64,000 bases of DNA from Sphingomonas phyllosphaerae 5.2 (GTDB lineage: Bacteria > Pseudomonadota > Alphaproteobacteria > Sphingomonadales > Sphingomonadaceae), in contig NZ_ATTI01000001.1 of NCBI RefSeq assembly GCF_000419605.1, positions 1,646,501 through 1,710,500 of the forward strand, given 5' to 3'. The stretch's first letter is position 1. Every line of letters begins with the position of its first letter. Made by a program: the position numbers and the translations under genes. Below, in pieces: positions 46,960 to 59,086 of the stretch. The notes under the pieces are model-generated. The model saw only the letters and a program-made list of their open reading frames with translations, was not told the DNA's origin and ran no database searches.

Positions 46960-48000
46960 TTACGCAGCGGCCTCTAGCCCGCGCGGCAGCTTGAACGCGA
47001 TCGTCTCGCGGGTCGTTTCCTCCTCCCGCTCGGTCACGTCGAAGCGCGTCGACAGCCGGTCGACCAGTTCGCGCACCAGCAACTCGGGGGCGGAAGCGCC
47101 CGCGGTGACGCCCAGCGTGCCGACCCCGTCGAGGAACGCCCAGTCGAGATCGGCGGCACGCTGGATCAGCGCGGCGCGGATGCCCTGTCGTTCCGCGACC
47201 TCGACCAGCCGCAGCGAGTTGGACGAATTGGGCGCGCCGATCACCAGCACCGCGTCGCATGCACTTGCGATCGCCTTCACCGCCGCCTGCCGGTTGGAGG
47301 TGGCGTAGCAGATGTCCTCGCCGTGCGGCGCCTGGATCGTGGGGAAGCGACGGTGCAGCCCGGCGACCATCGCGGCGGTGTCGTCGACCGACAGCGTCGT
47401 CTGCGTGAGGAACGCAAGGTTCGCGGGATCGGCGGGCGTCAGCGCCTCGACGTCGGCGACCGTCTCGACCAGCGTCATCGCGCCCTCGGGGACCTGGCCG
47501 AACGTGCCGATCACTTCCGGGTGACCGACGTGGCCGATGAACACGATGTGGCGCCCGGCAGCGACCAGCCGTTCGGCCTGCCGATGCACCTTGGAGACGA
47601 GCGGGCAGGTGGCATCGAGATAGTCGAGTCCACGGTTCTGCGCCTCGGCCGGCACCGACTTGGGCACACCGTGGGCGGAGAAGACGACGGGCGCGCCATC
47701 GGGCACCTCGGTCAATTCCTCGACGAACACCGCGCCCTTCGCCTTCAGCGAATCGACCACGAACTTGTTGTGGACGATTTCGTGCCGGACATAGACCGGT
47801 GCGCCGTGCTTCTCGATCGCGAGCTCGACGATCCGGATCGCCCGGTCGACCCCGGCGCAGAAGCCGCGCGGAGCGGCAATCAGCAGTTCCAGCGGGCGGC
47901 GCCGCACCGGCCCGGTCCCGGGCATCGTCCCGGGCGCGGCTTCGGGCACGGGCGCGGCAGGGTGGTCGGCGGCGGCGGTCACGTTCGGGATATCGGCCAT
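46960..48000 (-). CDS. ispH: 4-hydroxy-3-methylbut-2-enyl diphosphate reductase
   Basis: A 346-residue last enzyme of the MEP isoprenoid pathway, making IPP and DMAPP. The three iron-sulfur Cys are in [16 protein letters not shown] and [11 protein letters not shown]; the catalytic Glu of the [10 protein letters not shown] region and the SNS-type GAPNSSNS are present. The N-terminal 35 residues are an Ala/Pro-rich extension. First gene of an ispH-thrB-rnhA transcription unit. Confidence 0.96.
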   Translation of the reverse strand: MADIPNVTAAADHPAAPVPEAAPGTMPGTGPVRRRPLELLIAAPRGFCAGVDRAIRIVELAIEKHGAPVYVRHEIVHNKFVVDSLKAKGAVFVEELTEVPDGAPVVFSAHGVPKSVPAEAQNRGLDYLDATCPLVSKVHRQAERLVAAGRHIVFIGHVGHPEVIGTFGQVPEGAMTLVETVADVEALTPADPANLAFLTQTTLSVDDTAAMVAGLHRRFPTIQAPHGEDICYATSNRQAAVKAIASACDAVLVIGAPNSSNSLRLVEVAERQGIRAALIQRAADLDWAFLDGVGTLGVTAGASAPELLVRELVDRLSTRFDVTEREEETTRETIAFKLPRGLEAAA

Positions 48001-48116
48001 GCGCCGGCTCTACGCGAATGCTTGCTCCGGCGATAGACGGTTCCTATGCTGGCGACGACCCGGGGCCGTCATGCGGCGCCGTATCGCCTCTTGCCCATTA
48101 CCCCGGGATTGTGTTC

Positions 48117-48761
48117 GTGAACGCTCGCTATATCGCTGCTCCGCTGGTCCTCTTGCTCGTGGCCGGTTGCGCGCGCAGCGGGGAGATCGATACCTCCGGG
48201 GGGGTCGGCATCACCGCCGTCCGCTCGGCCTGTCCCACGGTCGGTGTGCCCGCCGGCACCGGCGACATTACGATGTTCGATCCGCCCGCCAGCCGCGCCG
48301 CCGCCGCGATCGACGTCGTCGCGACGATCAGCAACGTGCGATCCACCTGCGACGATCAGGGTGCCGAGGTGTCGACGCGCGTCACGTTCGACGTGCGCGC
48401 GCGCCGTACCCGCACCGACGGTCCACGCGATGTGACCCTGCCGTATTTCATCGTCGTCACGCGCGGCGGCAACGCCGTGGTCGCCAAGCGCGTGTCGCAG
48501 GTCGGGCTGCACTTCGACGCCGGGCAGGGGCTGGCCACCACCAGCGCCGAGGCGAGCAGTTCGATCGCGCGCACTGCCGCCACATTGCCACAGGAAGTGC
48601 GCGACCGCCTGACCCGCCGTCGCAAGGCCGGCGACGAGGATGCCGCGGTCGATCCGCTCGCCGATCCGAAGATTCGCCAGGCGGTGGCGTCGGCGTCGTT
48701 CGAGGCGCTGGTCGGCTTCCAGCTGACGCAGGACCAGTTGCGCTACAACGCCACGCGCTGA
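48117..48761 (+). CDS. Hypothetical lipoprotein
   Basis: 214 residues from GTG 48117 (a GTG at 48111 is also possible, but GGG lies 9 bases before 48117). The N-terminus ends in the lipobox LLVAGC (Cys about residue 18). The mature part is beta-rich with an acidic C-terminus. No family recognised. Divergent from ispH. Confidence 0.72.
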   Translation: MNARYIAAPLVLLLVAGCARSGEIDTSGGVGITAVRSACPTVGVPAGTGDITMFDPPASRAAAAIDVVATISNVRSTCDDQGAEVSTRVTFDVRARRTRTDGPRDVTLPYFIVVTRGGNAVVAKRVSQVGLHFDAGQGLATTSAEASSSIARTAATLPQEVRDRLTRRRKAGDEDAAVDPLADPKIRQAVASASFEALVGFQLTQDQLRYNATR

Positions 48762-48871
48762 TCCGTTCGGAGCGAACGGATAGTTTTTTCGGCGGTCACC
48801 TTTGCGCAATGTTTGGCGGCGTAGAACGCCCGCTGCCGGTGTCTCGACGATGCGGCCTAAGGATTGATGAC

Positions 48872-49168
48872 GTGACAAGCCTGTCCCCGATTGCCAGCTC
48901 GATGTCGGTCGCCAGGCCGGTCGCGCCCGCTGGCGCCACCGTGGTACAGGCACCGACCACGCCGGTCGCCGCCACTGCCAAGGTCGCCGCCCCCGCGCAG
49001 GACGCCAGCACGCGCTCGACCGGCAGCCTGATGCGCACCGCCAGCGAGCAGCTCGATCAATTCGACCGCGTCATGGAAAAGCTGCGCTCCAGCATGGCGG
49101 CAGGCGCGGTGACTTACGGTGGCGGGCCGTCGATGGGGCAGGGCCAGATCATCGATCGGCTGGCGTAA
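48872..49168 (+). CDS. 98-residue hypothetical protein upstream of ruvB
   Basis: A low-complexity Ala/Val/Pro/Thr-rich first half and a helical second half (LMRTASEQLDQFDRVMEKLRSSMAAG), ending MGQGQIIDRLA. GTG 48872 is chosen because AAGGA lies 8 bases upstream. It has no signal peptide and no recognised family. ruvB begins 72 bp downstream. Confidence 0.55.
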   Translation: MTSLSPIASSMSVARPVAPAGATVVQAPTTPVAATAKVAAPAQDASTRSTGSLMRTASEQLDQFDRVMEKLRSSMAAGAVTYGGGPSMGQGQIIDRLA

Positions 49169-49240
49169 CGCCCACGTCGTCGCGGTGCTCGTCGCAGCAC
49201 GGGACTTGCCCCGGTGGCGCGCATCGCTACGGAACGAAGC

Positions 49241-50266
49241 GTGACCGATGAGGACCGCCTGATCTCGCCCGCGCGCCGCGTCGAGGATGTCGACGCCGCG
49301 CTGCGCCCGAAGACGCTCGACGATTTCGTCGGGCAGAAGGCCGCGCGCGAGAATCTGCGGGTGTTCATCCAGGCGGCGAAGAGCCGCGGTGAGGCGCTCG
49401 ATCACGTGCTCTTTTTCGGACCGCCCGGGCTCGGCAAGACCACATTGGCGCAGATCGTCGCGCGCGAGATGGGCGTGGGCTTCCGCGCGACGTCGGGTCC
49501 GGTCATCGCCAAGTCGGGCGATCTCGCCGCCTTGCTGACCAATCTCGAGGATGGCGACGTCCTCTTCATCGACGAGATCCATCGCCTGCAACCCGCCGTC
49601 GAGGAGGTGCTCTACCCCGCGATGGAGGATCGCGCGCTCGACCTGATGATCGGCGAGGGGCCGTCGGCGCGCAGCGTGCGGATCGACCTGCCACGCTTCA
49701 CCTTGGTCGGAGCGACGACACGGCAGGGATTGTTGACGACGCCGCTGCGCGACCGTTTCGGCATCCCGGTGCGGCTGCAATTCTACACCGTCGACGAACT
49801 GGAACGCGTCGTATTGCGTGCGGCACAGTTGCTCGAACTCGGCATCGCGCGCGACGGCGCGGTCGAGATCGCACGCCGCGCGCGCGGCACGCCGCGCATC
49901 GCCGGCCGGCTGCTGCGGCGGGTGCGCGATTTCGCGAACGTCGCGAACGTGGCCGTCGTCGACGCGACCGTCGCGGACCGTGCGCTGGATCGGCTGGAGG
50001 TCGACCGGCTCGGGCTTGATGCGATGGACCGTCGCTATCTCATGATGATCGCCGACATCTATCGTGGTGGCCCGGTCGGCGTCGAAACGCTGGCGGCTGG
50101 CCTGAGCGAGCCGCGTGACACCGTCGAGGAAGTGATCGAGCCGTATCTGATCCAGCTCGGGCTGGTCGCGCGCACTGCGCGTGGCCGCGTGCTCAACGCG
50201 GGCGGGTGGAAGCACCTCGGGCTCAACCCGCCGGCCGGTTCTCAGGACGGGCTGTTCGACCAGTAG
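49241..50266 (+). CDS. ruvB: Holliday junction branch-migration ATPase RuvB
   Basis: A 341-residue hexameric AAA+ motor. Walker [10 protein letters not shown], Walker B FIDEIH, sensor 1 GATTR, arginine finger in PLRDRFG, and the C-terminal winged helix with [13 protein letters not shown] 49241 gives [13 protein letters not shown], matching usual RuvB N-termini; a GTG at 49214 is also in frame. ruvA and ruvC are not in this window. Confidence 0.95.
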   Translation: MTDEDRLISPARRVEDVDAALRPKTLDDFVGQKAARENLRVFIQAAKSRGEALDHVLFFGPPGLGKTTLAQIVAREMGVGFRATSGPVIAKSGDLAALLTNLEDGDVLFIDEIHRLQPAVEEVLYPAMEDRALDLMIGEGPSARSVRIDLPRFTLVGATTRQGLLTTPLRDRFGIPVRLQFYTVDELERVVLRAAQLLELGIARDGAVEIARRARGTPRIAGRLLRRVRDFANVANVAVVDATVADRALDRLEVDRLGLDAMDRRYLMMIADIYRGGPVGVETLAAGLSEPRDTVEEVIEPYLIQLGLVARTARGRVLNAGGWKHLGLNPPAGSQDGLFDQ

Positions 50267-50347
50267 GAAGCGGCGGCGTCGTGCCGCTATCCCGGCGGCG
50301 GTGATTGTGGGAGAGGTGCGCTCTCGATGACGATACGGGACGAAACG

Positions 50348-50704
50348 ATGCGATCGATGACGGCATTTCGTAGCGCGCTGGTCGCGGCGGCGCTGATGGC
50401 GTGCGGGCTCTCCGCGCCTCTGCTGGCGCAGACGCATTTCGAAGGCGCCGGGCAGGAATCGAGCATCGACTGCGACGATGGCGAGGCGCATATCACCGGC
50501 GCCAGCAACCGGATCACCGTCGATGGCCCGTGCCGGTTGCTGTCGGTGGAGGGTGCCGGCAATATCGTCAGCGTCGATCTGGCCGAGAAGGCGGCGATCC
50601 GCGTTGTCGGCAGCAGCAACCACATCACGTGGCGCGCACCCGGCCAGGCCCGACCGCGCGTCAGCAGCACCGGCGCCGGCAACAGCATCCGCCGCGCGCA
50701 ATGA
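50348..50704 (+). CDS. DUF3060 secreted beta-solenoid-like protein
   Basis: About 118 residues. A signal peptide (ends about APLLAQ) precedes short repeats of the DUF3060 kind: AHITGASNRITVDGPC, LSVEGAGNIVSVD, RVVGSSNHITWRAPG and VSSTGAGNSI, which suggest a small right-handed coil. Two Cys in the mature chain could form a disulfide. ATG 50327 is an alternative start. Function unknown. Confidence 0.78.
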   Translation: MRSMTAFRSALVAAALMACGLSAPLLAQTHFEGAGQESSIDCDDGEAHITGASNRITVDGPCRLLSVEGAGNIVSVDLAEKAAIRVVGSSNHITWRAPGQARPRVSSTGAGNSIRRAQ

Positions 50705-50759
50705 TCGTGGACGGAGGGGGCTGCGGCGAGGGTGGGGGCGAACCGCTCCCGCCGCGCGA

Positions 50760-51215
50760 TCAGTCCCCGCGCCGGTAACGCGCGTCGAACTCGGCGTCCG
50801 ACATCACGAGATAGCGGATCGTGTCGATCAGCGCCCATAATCCGGTGAAGAGCAGGCCGACGACCGTGATCGTCAGCACCAGCATCACGATCCCCGATTT
50901 GGTCCGGCCGAGATAGAAGCGGTGCACGCCCAGCGTGCCGAGCACGAACGCCAGTGCGGCGGCGACATATTTGTTGCGGTCGTTGCCGTGCCGCACCTGC
51001 GGGCCGACCGTGGCCGGCGCGAGTGTCGGCGGCGCGACGAGCGGGAAGATGTTGAGCGCGCGTGCGCCCGAGGTCTCGAAATCGACCGATTGGCCGATCA
51101 CCGGCTCGCCGCGCTGCGTCCAGTCCTCGGGCAGGAACGTGTAGCGCTGACCATCGTCGCCGGCGACCAGGCCGTGCCCGCTCCGCGCATCCACGCCCAA
51201 TACCTGACCTCGCAT
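50760..51215 (-). CDS. TM2-domain protein with N-terminal cold-shock-like domain
   Basis: About 151 residues. The first 60 (RGQVLGVDARSGHGLVAGDDGQRYTFLPEDW, then GQSVDF and ALNIFPL) have the strand order of a cold-shock OB fold. A TM2 module follows (about 78-140): NKYVAAALAFVLGTLGVHRFYLGRTKSGIVM, then a second helix with FTGLWALIDTIRYL. Ends in a charged tail. Function unknown. Confidence 0.78.
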   Translation of the reverse strand: MRGQVLGVDARSGHGLVAGDDGQRYTFLPEDWTQRGEPVIGQSVDFETSGARALNIFPLVAPPTLAPATVGPQVRHGNDRNKYVAAALAFVLGTLGVHRFYLGRTKSGIVMLVLTITVVGLLFTGLWALIDTIRYLVMSDAEFDARYRRGD

Positions 51216-51352
51216 CGTGCCGTTCCTTCGAATTCCTGCGACATGCCTGAACATCGCGGCGGCGATTCTGGCAAGGATCGGTGCGCGAATACACCCGACA
51301 AAAATATATTGCTGCGTGGCACCCAGGCCACAGGTCTGATAGCCACGCCGGC

Positions 51353-53620
51353 ATGCCCGTGTCCGCCGCCCGCTCCGCCCGCGATATCCTGGTCAACCTT
51401 CACGATGTGATGGCGGCGCGCTCGAACGCGCAGGCCAAGCTGAATTCGGTCGTGGAGATCATCGGCGAGGCGCTCGATAGCGAGGTCTGCTCGATCTACC
51501 TGCTGCGCGAGGGCGTGCTGGAGCTGTTCGCGACCCGCGGGCTGGACCCCGCCGCGGTCCACGTCACGAAGCTGGCGCTCGGCGAGGGGCTGGTCGGTAT
51601 GATCGCGCAGCATAGTGAGGTGCTGAACCTCGACGAAGCCGCCAGCCATCCCGATTTCGCCTACAAGCCGGAGACCGGCGAGGATCGCTATCACAGCTTC
51701 GCCGGCGTGCCGATCATCCGTCGCGAACGCGCGGTCGGCGTGCTCGCGGTGCAGCATGCCGATCCGCGCCGCTACGAGGATGTCGAGATCGAGGCGTTGC
51801 AGACCGTCGCGATGGTGCTGAGCGAATTGATCGCCAACGCCGGGCTGATCGATCAGGGCGGCCCGCGCGATCGTCCGCAATCGACCGCGCCGACGCGCAT
51901 CGCCGGGCAGAAGCTGGTGGACGGCATGGCGGCGGGCTGCGCCGTCTTCCACCAGCCGCGGATCCATATCGAGCACACCGTGGCCGAGGATACCGAGGCG
52001 GAGCGCCACCGTGTCTACGCGGCGTTCGACAAGATGCGCGAGCAGATCGACCGCATCGCGCGCGAGGCCGAGTTCGGGGTGGGTGACGAGCATCAGGAGG
52101 TGATCGCCACCTACAAGATGTTCGCCTATGACGAGGGCTGGGCACGGCGCATCAACGAGGCGATCGACAGCGGGCTGACGGCCGAGGCGGCGATCGAGCG
52201 CGTCCAGCAGCGCACGCGGCAGCGGATGCGGCAGATCGACGATCCCTTGCTGGCGGACCGGATGCACGATCTGGAGGATCTATCGAACCGGCTGTTGCGG
52301 ATCGTCTCCGGTCAGATGGGCACCGCGGCGCAGATGGGCCTCCGGCAGGACACGATCCTGATCGCACGCAACCTCGGTCCGGCGGAGTTGCTGGAATATG
52401 ACCGCCGCCGCCTGAAGGGGGTGGTGCTGGAGGAGGGCTCCCTGACCGCGCACGTCACGATCGTGGCGCGTGCGATGGGCGTGCCGGTGCTCGGCCGTGT
52501 CCGCGACGTCCGCCGGTTGATCGCGGAGGGCGACCTGCTGCTGCTCGACGTGACCGAGGGCACGCTGACGGTGCGCCCGACGACCGGGATGGAAGAGGCG
52601 TTCGACGCCAAGCTCGAGACGCGGCAGAAGCGCAAGGCCGCCTATGCCGCACTGCGAGACGTGGCACCGGAGACGAAAGACGGTCATCGCGTCACCGTGA
52701 TGGTAAATGCGGGTCTGCGCGACGATGTCGCGGCACTGGACGTCACCGGTGCGGACGGAATCGGTCTTTTCCGCACCGAATTCCAGTTTTTGGTTTCTGC
52801 CACGCTGCCTCAGCGCGAGCGGCAGCAGCGCCTCTACCGCGAGGTGCTCGACGCGGCTGGCGCACGCCCGGTGATCTTCCGCACGGTCGACATCGGCGGC
52901 GATAAGGCATTGCCGTACCTGATTAATGCCGAGGATGAGGAAAATCCGGCGATGGGCTGGCGCGCGCTGCGGCTCGCGCTGGAGCGCGATGGCTTGATGA
53001 AGGCGCAGGCGCGCGCGCTGCTGGAGGCGGCGGCTGGCCGCACGCTCAACGTCATGTTCCCCATGGTATCAGAGGCTTGGGAGTTTGACGAAGCGCGCGC
53101 GCTGGTTGAGAAGCAGCGTGATTTTCTCGCCGGGCGTGGCAAGCGGCTGCCGCTGGAGGTTCGCTACGGCGCGATGCTGGAGGTGCCGGCGCTCGCCTTC
53201 CAGCTCGACCTGCTGCTGCCGAACGTCGACTTTCTTTCCATTGGCACCAACGACTTGACCCAGTTCCTCTTCGCCGCGGACCGCGCCAACCCGAAGCTGG
53301 CCGAGCGCTACGACTGGCTGTCGGCGTCGATCCTGCGTTTCTTGCGTCTTGTCGCGATACCCGCTGCGCAGGCCGGGGTGCCACTGGGCGTCTGTGGCGA
53401 GATGGGTGGGCGCCCGCTTGAGGCTATGGCGTTGATCGGGATCGGAATCGACCGGCTGTCGATCACCCCGGCGGCGGTCGGACCGGTCAAGGCGATGATC
53501 CGCTCGCTCGATCGCGCTGCGATCACCGCGTTCATGGAGCCGTTGCTGGCGAACCCGCCGCGCGACATTCGCGGCGTACTGACGCGCTGGGCCGCGGAGC
53601 ACGGCGTCGAACTGGCGTAA
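51353..53620 (+). CDS. ptsP: Phosphoenolpyruvate-protein phosphotransferase PtsP (EI-Ntr)
   Basis: 755 residues. It takes phosphate from PEP and passes it to NPr in the regulatory nitrogen PTS. N-terminal GAF domain (about 10-160); phospho-His in EEGSLTAHVTIVAR (about 366), near GVPVLG; PEP-binding barrel with GADGIGLFRTEF, SIGTNDLTQFLFAADR and the catalytic Cys in GVCGEMGG. No ptsH/ptsN genes are in this window. Confidence 0.94.
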   Translation: MPVSAARSARDILVNLHDVMAARSNAQAKLNSVVEIIGEALDSEVCSIYLLREGVLELFATRGLDPAAVHVTKLALGEGLVGMIAQHSEVLNLDEAASHPDFAYKPETGEDRYHSFAGVPIIRRERAVGVLAVQHADPRRYEDVEIEALQTVAMVLSELIANAGLIDQGGPRDRPQSTAPTRIAGQKLVDGMAAGCAVFHQPRIHIEHTVAEDTEAERHRVYAAFDKMREQIDRIAREAEFGVGDEHQEVIATYKMFAYDEGWARRINEAIDSGLTAEAAIERVQQRTRQRMRQIDDPLLADRMHDLEDLSNRLLRIVSGQMGTAAQMGLRQDTILIARNLGPAELLEYDRRRLKGVVLEEGSLTAHVTIVARAMGVPVLGRVRDVRRLIAEGDLLLLDVTEGTLTVRPTTGMEEAFDAKLETRQKRKAAYAALRDVAPETKDGHRVTVMVNAGLRDDVAALDVTGADGIGLFRTEFQFLVSATLPQRERQQRLYREVLDAAGARPVIFRTVDIGGDKALPYLINAEDEENPAMGWRALRLALERDGLMKAQARALLEAAAGRTLNVMFPMVSEAWEFDEARALVEKQRDFLAGRGKRLPLEVRYGAMLEVPALAFQLDLLLPNVDFLSIGTNDLTQFLFAADRANPKLAERYDWLSASILRFLRLVAIPAAQAGVPLGVCGEMGGRPLEAMALIGIGIDRLSITPAAVGPVKAMIRSLDRAAITAFMEPLLANPPRDIRGVLTRWAAEHGVELA

Positions 53621-53731
53621 CGATCGGACGGCCCGAAACGGCGGACGCGAGCGGGATCGGTTGACACTCCGGTGCCGCTTTGAAAGACGATGCGAACGAA
53701 AAGCGGAAACACGCCCGGGTCGGAGACAGGA

Positions 53732-54601
53732 ATGAGCGAAGGCGAGCAACCCGCACGGGAAACGACCACGGCCGGTGCCGCGATGCCCGGTACGGTGGGC
53801 GGTCGACTGCGTGCCGCCCGCGAGGCGCAGGGATTATCGGTGGCGGAAGTCGCCGCGCGCACCCGTGTGACACAGCGCTTCCTCGAGGCGCTGGAGGACG
53901 ACCGGCTCGATCTGCTGCCGTCGCCGACCTATGCTTCAGGTTTTGCGCGCGCTTATGCCCGCGCGGTCGGGCTCGACCAGGCCGAGATCGGGCGCGGGAT
54001 CCGCAGCGAACTGGCACGCGGCGCGATGCCGATGCGTCAGCACCATATCGAAGAGATTGCCGATCCTTCCCGAGGGCCGTCGCGCGGGTTGGTCATCGTC
54101 GCGGCGGGGATCGCGCTCGCCGTGCTGGTGCTCGGCGTGTTGTGGCTGTCGACCGGCATGTTCCGGGGGACGCAGGAAGCGCCGGAGGCGGCGGGTGCCA
54201 GCCCTTCGGTCGTCGCACGCAGCGCGCCAGTCCCGCCGCCAACGCCGACGCCGCAGCTCGGCAAGGTGGTGCTGACCGCGAAGAACGAAGTCTGGATGCG
54301 TGTCTATGACGGTGCGAACGCCACATTGTTCACCGGCACGCTTCAGCCCGGCCAGACCTTCGAGGTGCCCGCCGGCGCGGATCGCCCGATGCTCAACATC
54401 GGCCGCCCCGACCAGCTGTCGATCACCGTCGACGGCCGCGCACTCCCGCCGCTTGGTGACGGCAAGCGGGCGATGAAGGACGTTGGCGTCAGCGCGCCGG
54501 CGCTCGCGACGCGCTTCTCCGCGACCCCGGCGCCCGGCGCGGCGCCGGCCGGCACCTTGACGCCGCCTGCCTCCCAGCCGGCGGCGACCGCCGCACAGTG
54601 A
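53732..54601 (+). CDS. RodZ-like membrane protein (HTH_25/DUF4115)
   Basis: 289 residues. A cytoplasmic helix-turn-helix (about 22-90; GGRLRAAREAQGLSVAEVAARTRVTQRFLEALE), TM helix (about 126-147), Pro-rich linker, and periplasmic DUF4115 (about 180-260; WMRVYDGANATLFTGTLQPGQTFEVPAG). RodZ links MreB to cell-wall elongation. The start has AGACAGGA upstream. It precedes cpoB by about 70 bp. Confidence 0.87.
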   Translation: MSEGEQPARETTTAGAAMPGTVGGRLRAAREAQGLSVAEVAARTRVTQRFLEALEDDRLDLLPSPTYASGFARAYARAVGLDQAEIGRGIRSELARGAMPMRQHHIEEIADPSRGPSRGLVIVAAGIALAVLVLGVLWLSTGMFRGTQEAPEAAGASPSVVARSAPVPPPTPTPQLGKVVLTAKNEVWMRVYDGANATLFTGTLQPGQTFEVPAGADRPMLNIGRPDQLSITVDGRALPPLGDGKRAMKDVGVSAPALATRFSATPAPGAAPAGTLTPPASQPAATAAQ

Positions 54602-54674
54602 CGGGCTGCTTCATGCTGGCGACAGCGATGTTCGACGAAGGTAGGTCCGGTGCCGCGACGCATCGGGGAGTGAG

Positions 54675-55562
54675 ATGATGACGAGATATCTGCTGGGCGC
54701 CGCCGTCGCCTTGACGCTTGCCAGCCCCGCGCTGGCGCAACGCGATGCGCCGGTCGGAGCACGCGTCGACAAGCTTGAAAGCGAAATGCGCGCGGTGCAG
54801 CGTAAGGTGTTTCCGGGCGGCGCAGGGATGATGGTCGAGCCGCAGATCGCACCAAGCGCACCGAACCCGGTAGAGGCGGCAGGCGTTCCCGCCAGCGGTG
54901 CGATCACGGATCTTTCGGCGCGGGTCACGTCGCTTGAGCAGCAACTGGCATCGATGACCGGGCAGATCGAGCAGGGCCAGTATCGCTTGCGCCAGCTCGA
55001 GGACCAGTTTGCCGAATACCGCAAGGCGACCGACGCGAAGCTCGCTGCGCCACCCGCCGCTACCCCGGTGCAGCCAGTCGGTGGTCCGGACGTGACCGTG
55101 CCGGAGGCACCCGAGCCCGCCGGCGACAAGTCGGCGGCGAACTCCGCGAACGTCACCAGGCCAAGCACCGGCGATGGCGCGGAAGACGGCTACCTCTACG
55201 GCTTCCGGCTTTGGGAAGCGAAACGCTACGGGGATGCCGTGACTGCGCTGAAAAAGGTCGTTGCCGATTATCCCAAAAGTCGTCGCGCCAGCTATGCGCA
55301 GAACCTGATCGGCCGCGCCTATCTCGATGATGGCAAGCCGAGCCTCGCCTCGATTGCTTTCTACGACAATTACAAGAAGTTCCCGGACGGTGAGCGCGCG
55401 CCCGACAGCCTGTATTATCTCGGAAGCGCCCTGGTGAAACTCGATAAGGCTGCCGACGCCTGCAAGGTTTATGGCGAGCTGGTCGATGTCTATGGTGCAA
55501 CAATCTCGGCGAAGATGAAGGCGGACGTGGCCAAGGCGCGCGTCGCCGCCAAGTGCAAGTGA
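54675..55562 (+). CDS. cpoB: Tol-Pal accessory protein CpoB (YbgF)
   Basis: A 295-residue periplasmic protein. Signal peptide (ends ASPALAQ), an N-terminal coiled coil (about 30-40 and 75-120; SARVTSLEQQLASMTGQIEQGQYRLRQLEDQF), then tetratricopeptide repeats (about 170-290; YLYGFRLWEAKRYGDAVTALKKVVADYPKS). CpoB couples the Tol system with peptidoglycan synthesis at division. No tol genes are nearby; tilS follows directly. Confidence 0.88.
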   Translation: MMTRYLLGAAVALTLASPALAQRDAPVGARVDKLESEMRAVQRKVFPGGAGMMVEPQIAPSAPNPVEAAGVPASGAITDLSARVTSLEQQLASMTGQIEQGQYRLRQLEDQFAEYRKATDAKLAAPPAATPVQPVGGPDVTVPEAPEPAGDKSAANSANVTRPSTGDGAEDGYLYGFRLWEAKRYGDAVTALKKVVADYPKSRRASYAQNLIGRAYLDDGKPSLASIAFYDNYKKFPDGERAPDSLYYLGSALVKLDKAADACKVYGELVDVYGATISAKMKADVAKARVAAKCK

Positions 55563-55563
55563 G

Positions 55564-56568
55564 GTGACGTTGCGCCCGCTGCCGACGTCGGCGGTGGCGC
55601 GGTTCCGGACCGACGTCGATCGACTGCTCGCGCGTGCGCTAGGCGAGGGCGAGCTAACGCAGGATGTGCGGCTCGCGCTCGCGGTGTCGGGTGGAGCCGA
55701 CAGCATGGCCATGCTCCGGCTCGCCGCGGCGGCGTTCCCCGGCGGGGTGATCGCGGCTACGGTCGATCATCAACTTCGCGCAGCTGCCGCCGCAGAGGCC
55801 GCCTCGGTCGCACGGACCTGCGCCGAGCTCGGCATCGCGCATCAAACTCTTCGTCCTCTCGCGCCGATAACGGGCAACAGCGTCCAGAGGCGCGCACGCG
55901 AGGCGCGCTACGCCGCGCTCGCCGAATGGGCGAGGCGTGAGGGCGTGGCTATCCTGCTCACCGCCCACCACGCCGACGATCAGGCTGAAACGTTGCTGAT
56001 GCGGTTGCAACGCGCTTCCGGGCTCGCGGGTCTATCGGCAATCCGCGCGATCCGCTTCGATGCGTGTGGCGCCGTCATCCGCCCGCTGCTCGGCTGGCAA
56101 AGGAGCGAACTGCGTACATTGGTAAAGGACAGTGAGACGCCGTTCGTCGACGATCCCTCCAACGCCGATCCGCGCCATGATCGTACGAAGGTTCGCGCTT
56201 TGCTCGCCGATACCCCCGCGCTGAAGCCGGCGGCGCTTGCCGCCTCGGCTGCGTTTCTCGCCGAGGCGGAGGAAGTGGTGGCGCAGGCCGCCGATACGTT
56301 ATGGTCCCATTGTTGGCACGGCCACGACCGGCCGTTCGCGGTCGCGACAGCGCCGCGCGAACTGCGCCGCCGCTTGTTGCGGCGGGCGCTCACCGAATCG
56401 CGCGCGCAACTCGGCGTGGCATCACCGCTTTTTGACGACTCGACCAATGTCGAGGCGCTGCTCGATGCGCTGGCGGCCGGGCGGGGCGCCACGCAAGCCG
56501 GTATCCTGGTGCGCCCGACCCGCACCGGCTGGTTATTTCTTGCAGCGCCGCCGCGTCGATCACTCTGA
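55564..56568 (+). CDS. tilS: tRNA(Ile)-lysidine synthase
   Basis: A 334-residue N-type ATP pyrophosphatase that puts lysine on the wobble cytidine of the tRNA-Ile CAU anticodon. PP-loop [13 protein letters not shown] (about 41-53), AATVDHQLR and [13 protein letters not shown] are intact. The GTG start lies 1 bp after the cpoB stop. The C-terminal domain is short, as in many alphaproteobacteria. Confidence 0.94.
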   Translation: MTLRPLPTSAVARFRTDVDRLLARALGEGELTQDVRLALAVSGGADSMAMLRLAAAAFPGGVIAATVDHQLRAAAAAEAASVARTCAELGIAHQTLRPLAPITGNSVQRRAREARYAALAEWARREGVAILLTAHHADDQAETLLMRLQRASGLAGLSAIRAIRFDACGAVIRPLLGWQRSELRTLVKDSETPFVDDPSNADPRHDRTKVRALLADTPALKPAALAASAAFLAEAEEVVAQAADTLWSHCWHGHDRPFAVATAPRELRRRLLRRALTESRAQLGVASPLFDDSTNVEALLDALAAGRGATQAGILVRPTRTGWLFLAAPPRRSL

Positions 56569-56632
56569 CCGGCGTTGTTCCATTGCCATTAACCCGTCTG
56601 CGCCTACATTGCAGCGGACGGAAAGGTGGCCG

Positions 56633-58615
<1,983 letters not shown>

Positions 58616-58646
58616 TCCGGTGATGCACGGCTAAACAAAAGACGAG

Positions 58647-58675
58647 AAGGGCGGCCGGAAGGTCGCCCTTTTTTT
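58647..58675 (+). terminator. Intrinsic terminator of ftsH
   Basis: Arms AAGGGCGGCC and GGTCGCCCTT pair over 9 of 10 positions around a GGAA loop, followed by a run of T. It lies 31 bp after the ftsH stop. Confidence 0.92.
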
Positions 58676-58712
58676 ACGGGATGCGCGCAGAGCGAGCGCC
58701 TTAGATACTAGG

Positions 58713-58935
58713 GGCGACATTTAGCGCTTCGCGGGCGCCGGACTGCTCGCCGAGTAAGATAATCCATCCATTCGGGCGAACCGCGCCGCCGCGATCGAAC
58801 GGATTGCTCGCCCCGCTCGTCATTGCGAACATCGCAAAGCAATCCAGCGTTTCGCACGACCCCCAAACTTGCTTCGCTACGCTCGCGATGATGGCGCGCG
58901 CAGGAAACCGGCTGAATGTTGGTCGGCTCTAAGAT
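58713..58935. repeat. Dispersed intergenic repeat, copy B
   Basis: About 220 bp in the gap between the convergent ftsH and ligA genes, similar to copy A at 42922. Its extra internal segment contains TCATTGCGAACATCGCAAAGCAATCC, close to the GTCATTGCGAGC-GCAAGCAATCC type of short palindrome common in alphaproteobacteria, so a second repeat may be nested here. The remainder of the gap (58936-59086) shows no gene. Confidence 0.75.
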
Positions 58936-59086
58936 AGAACGAAATATGGGGTAGACATGGCTATAGTGGCCAACCAGCGTGACCGCGCTCGTCACTCATA
59001 TAATCCTTTGTCATCCTGAATGACGGCGCACAGGCGTGCCCGCGCGATGACGTGATGGAAGCGTTATTTGCTTCCATCGCCGCTGC

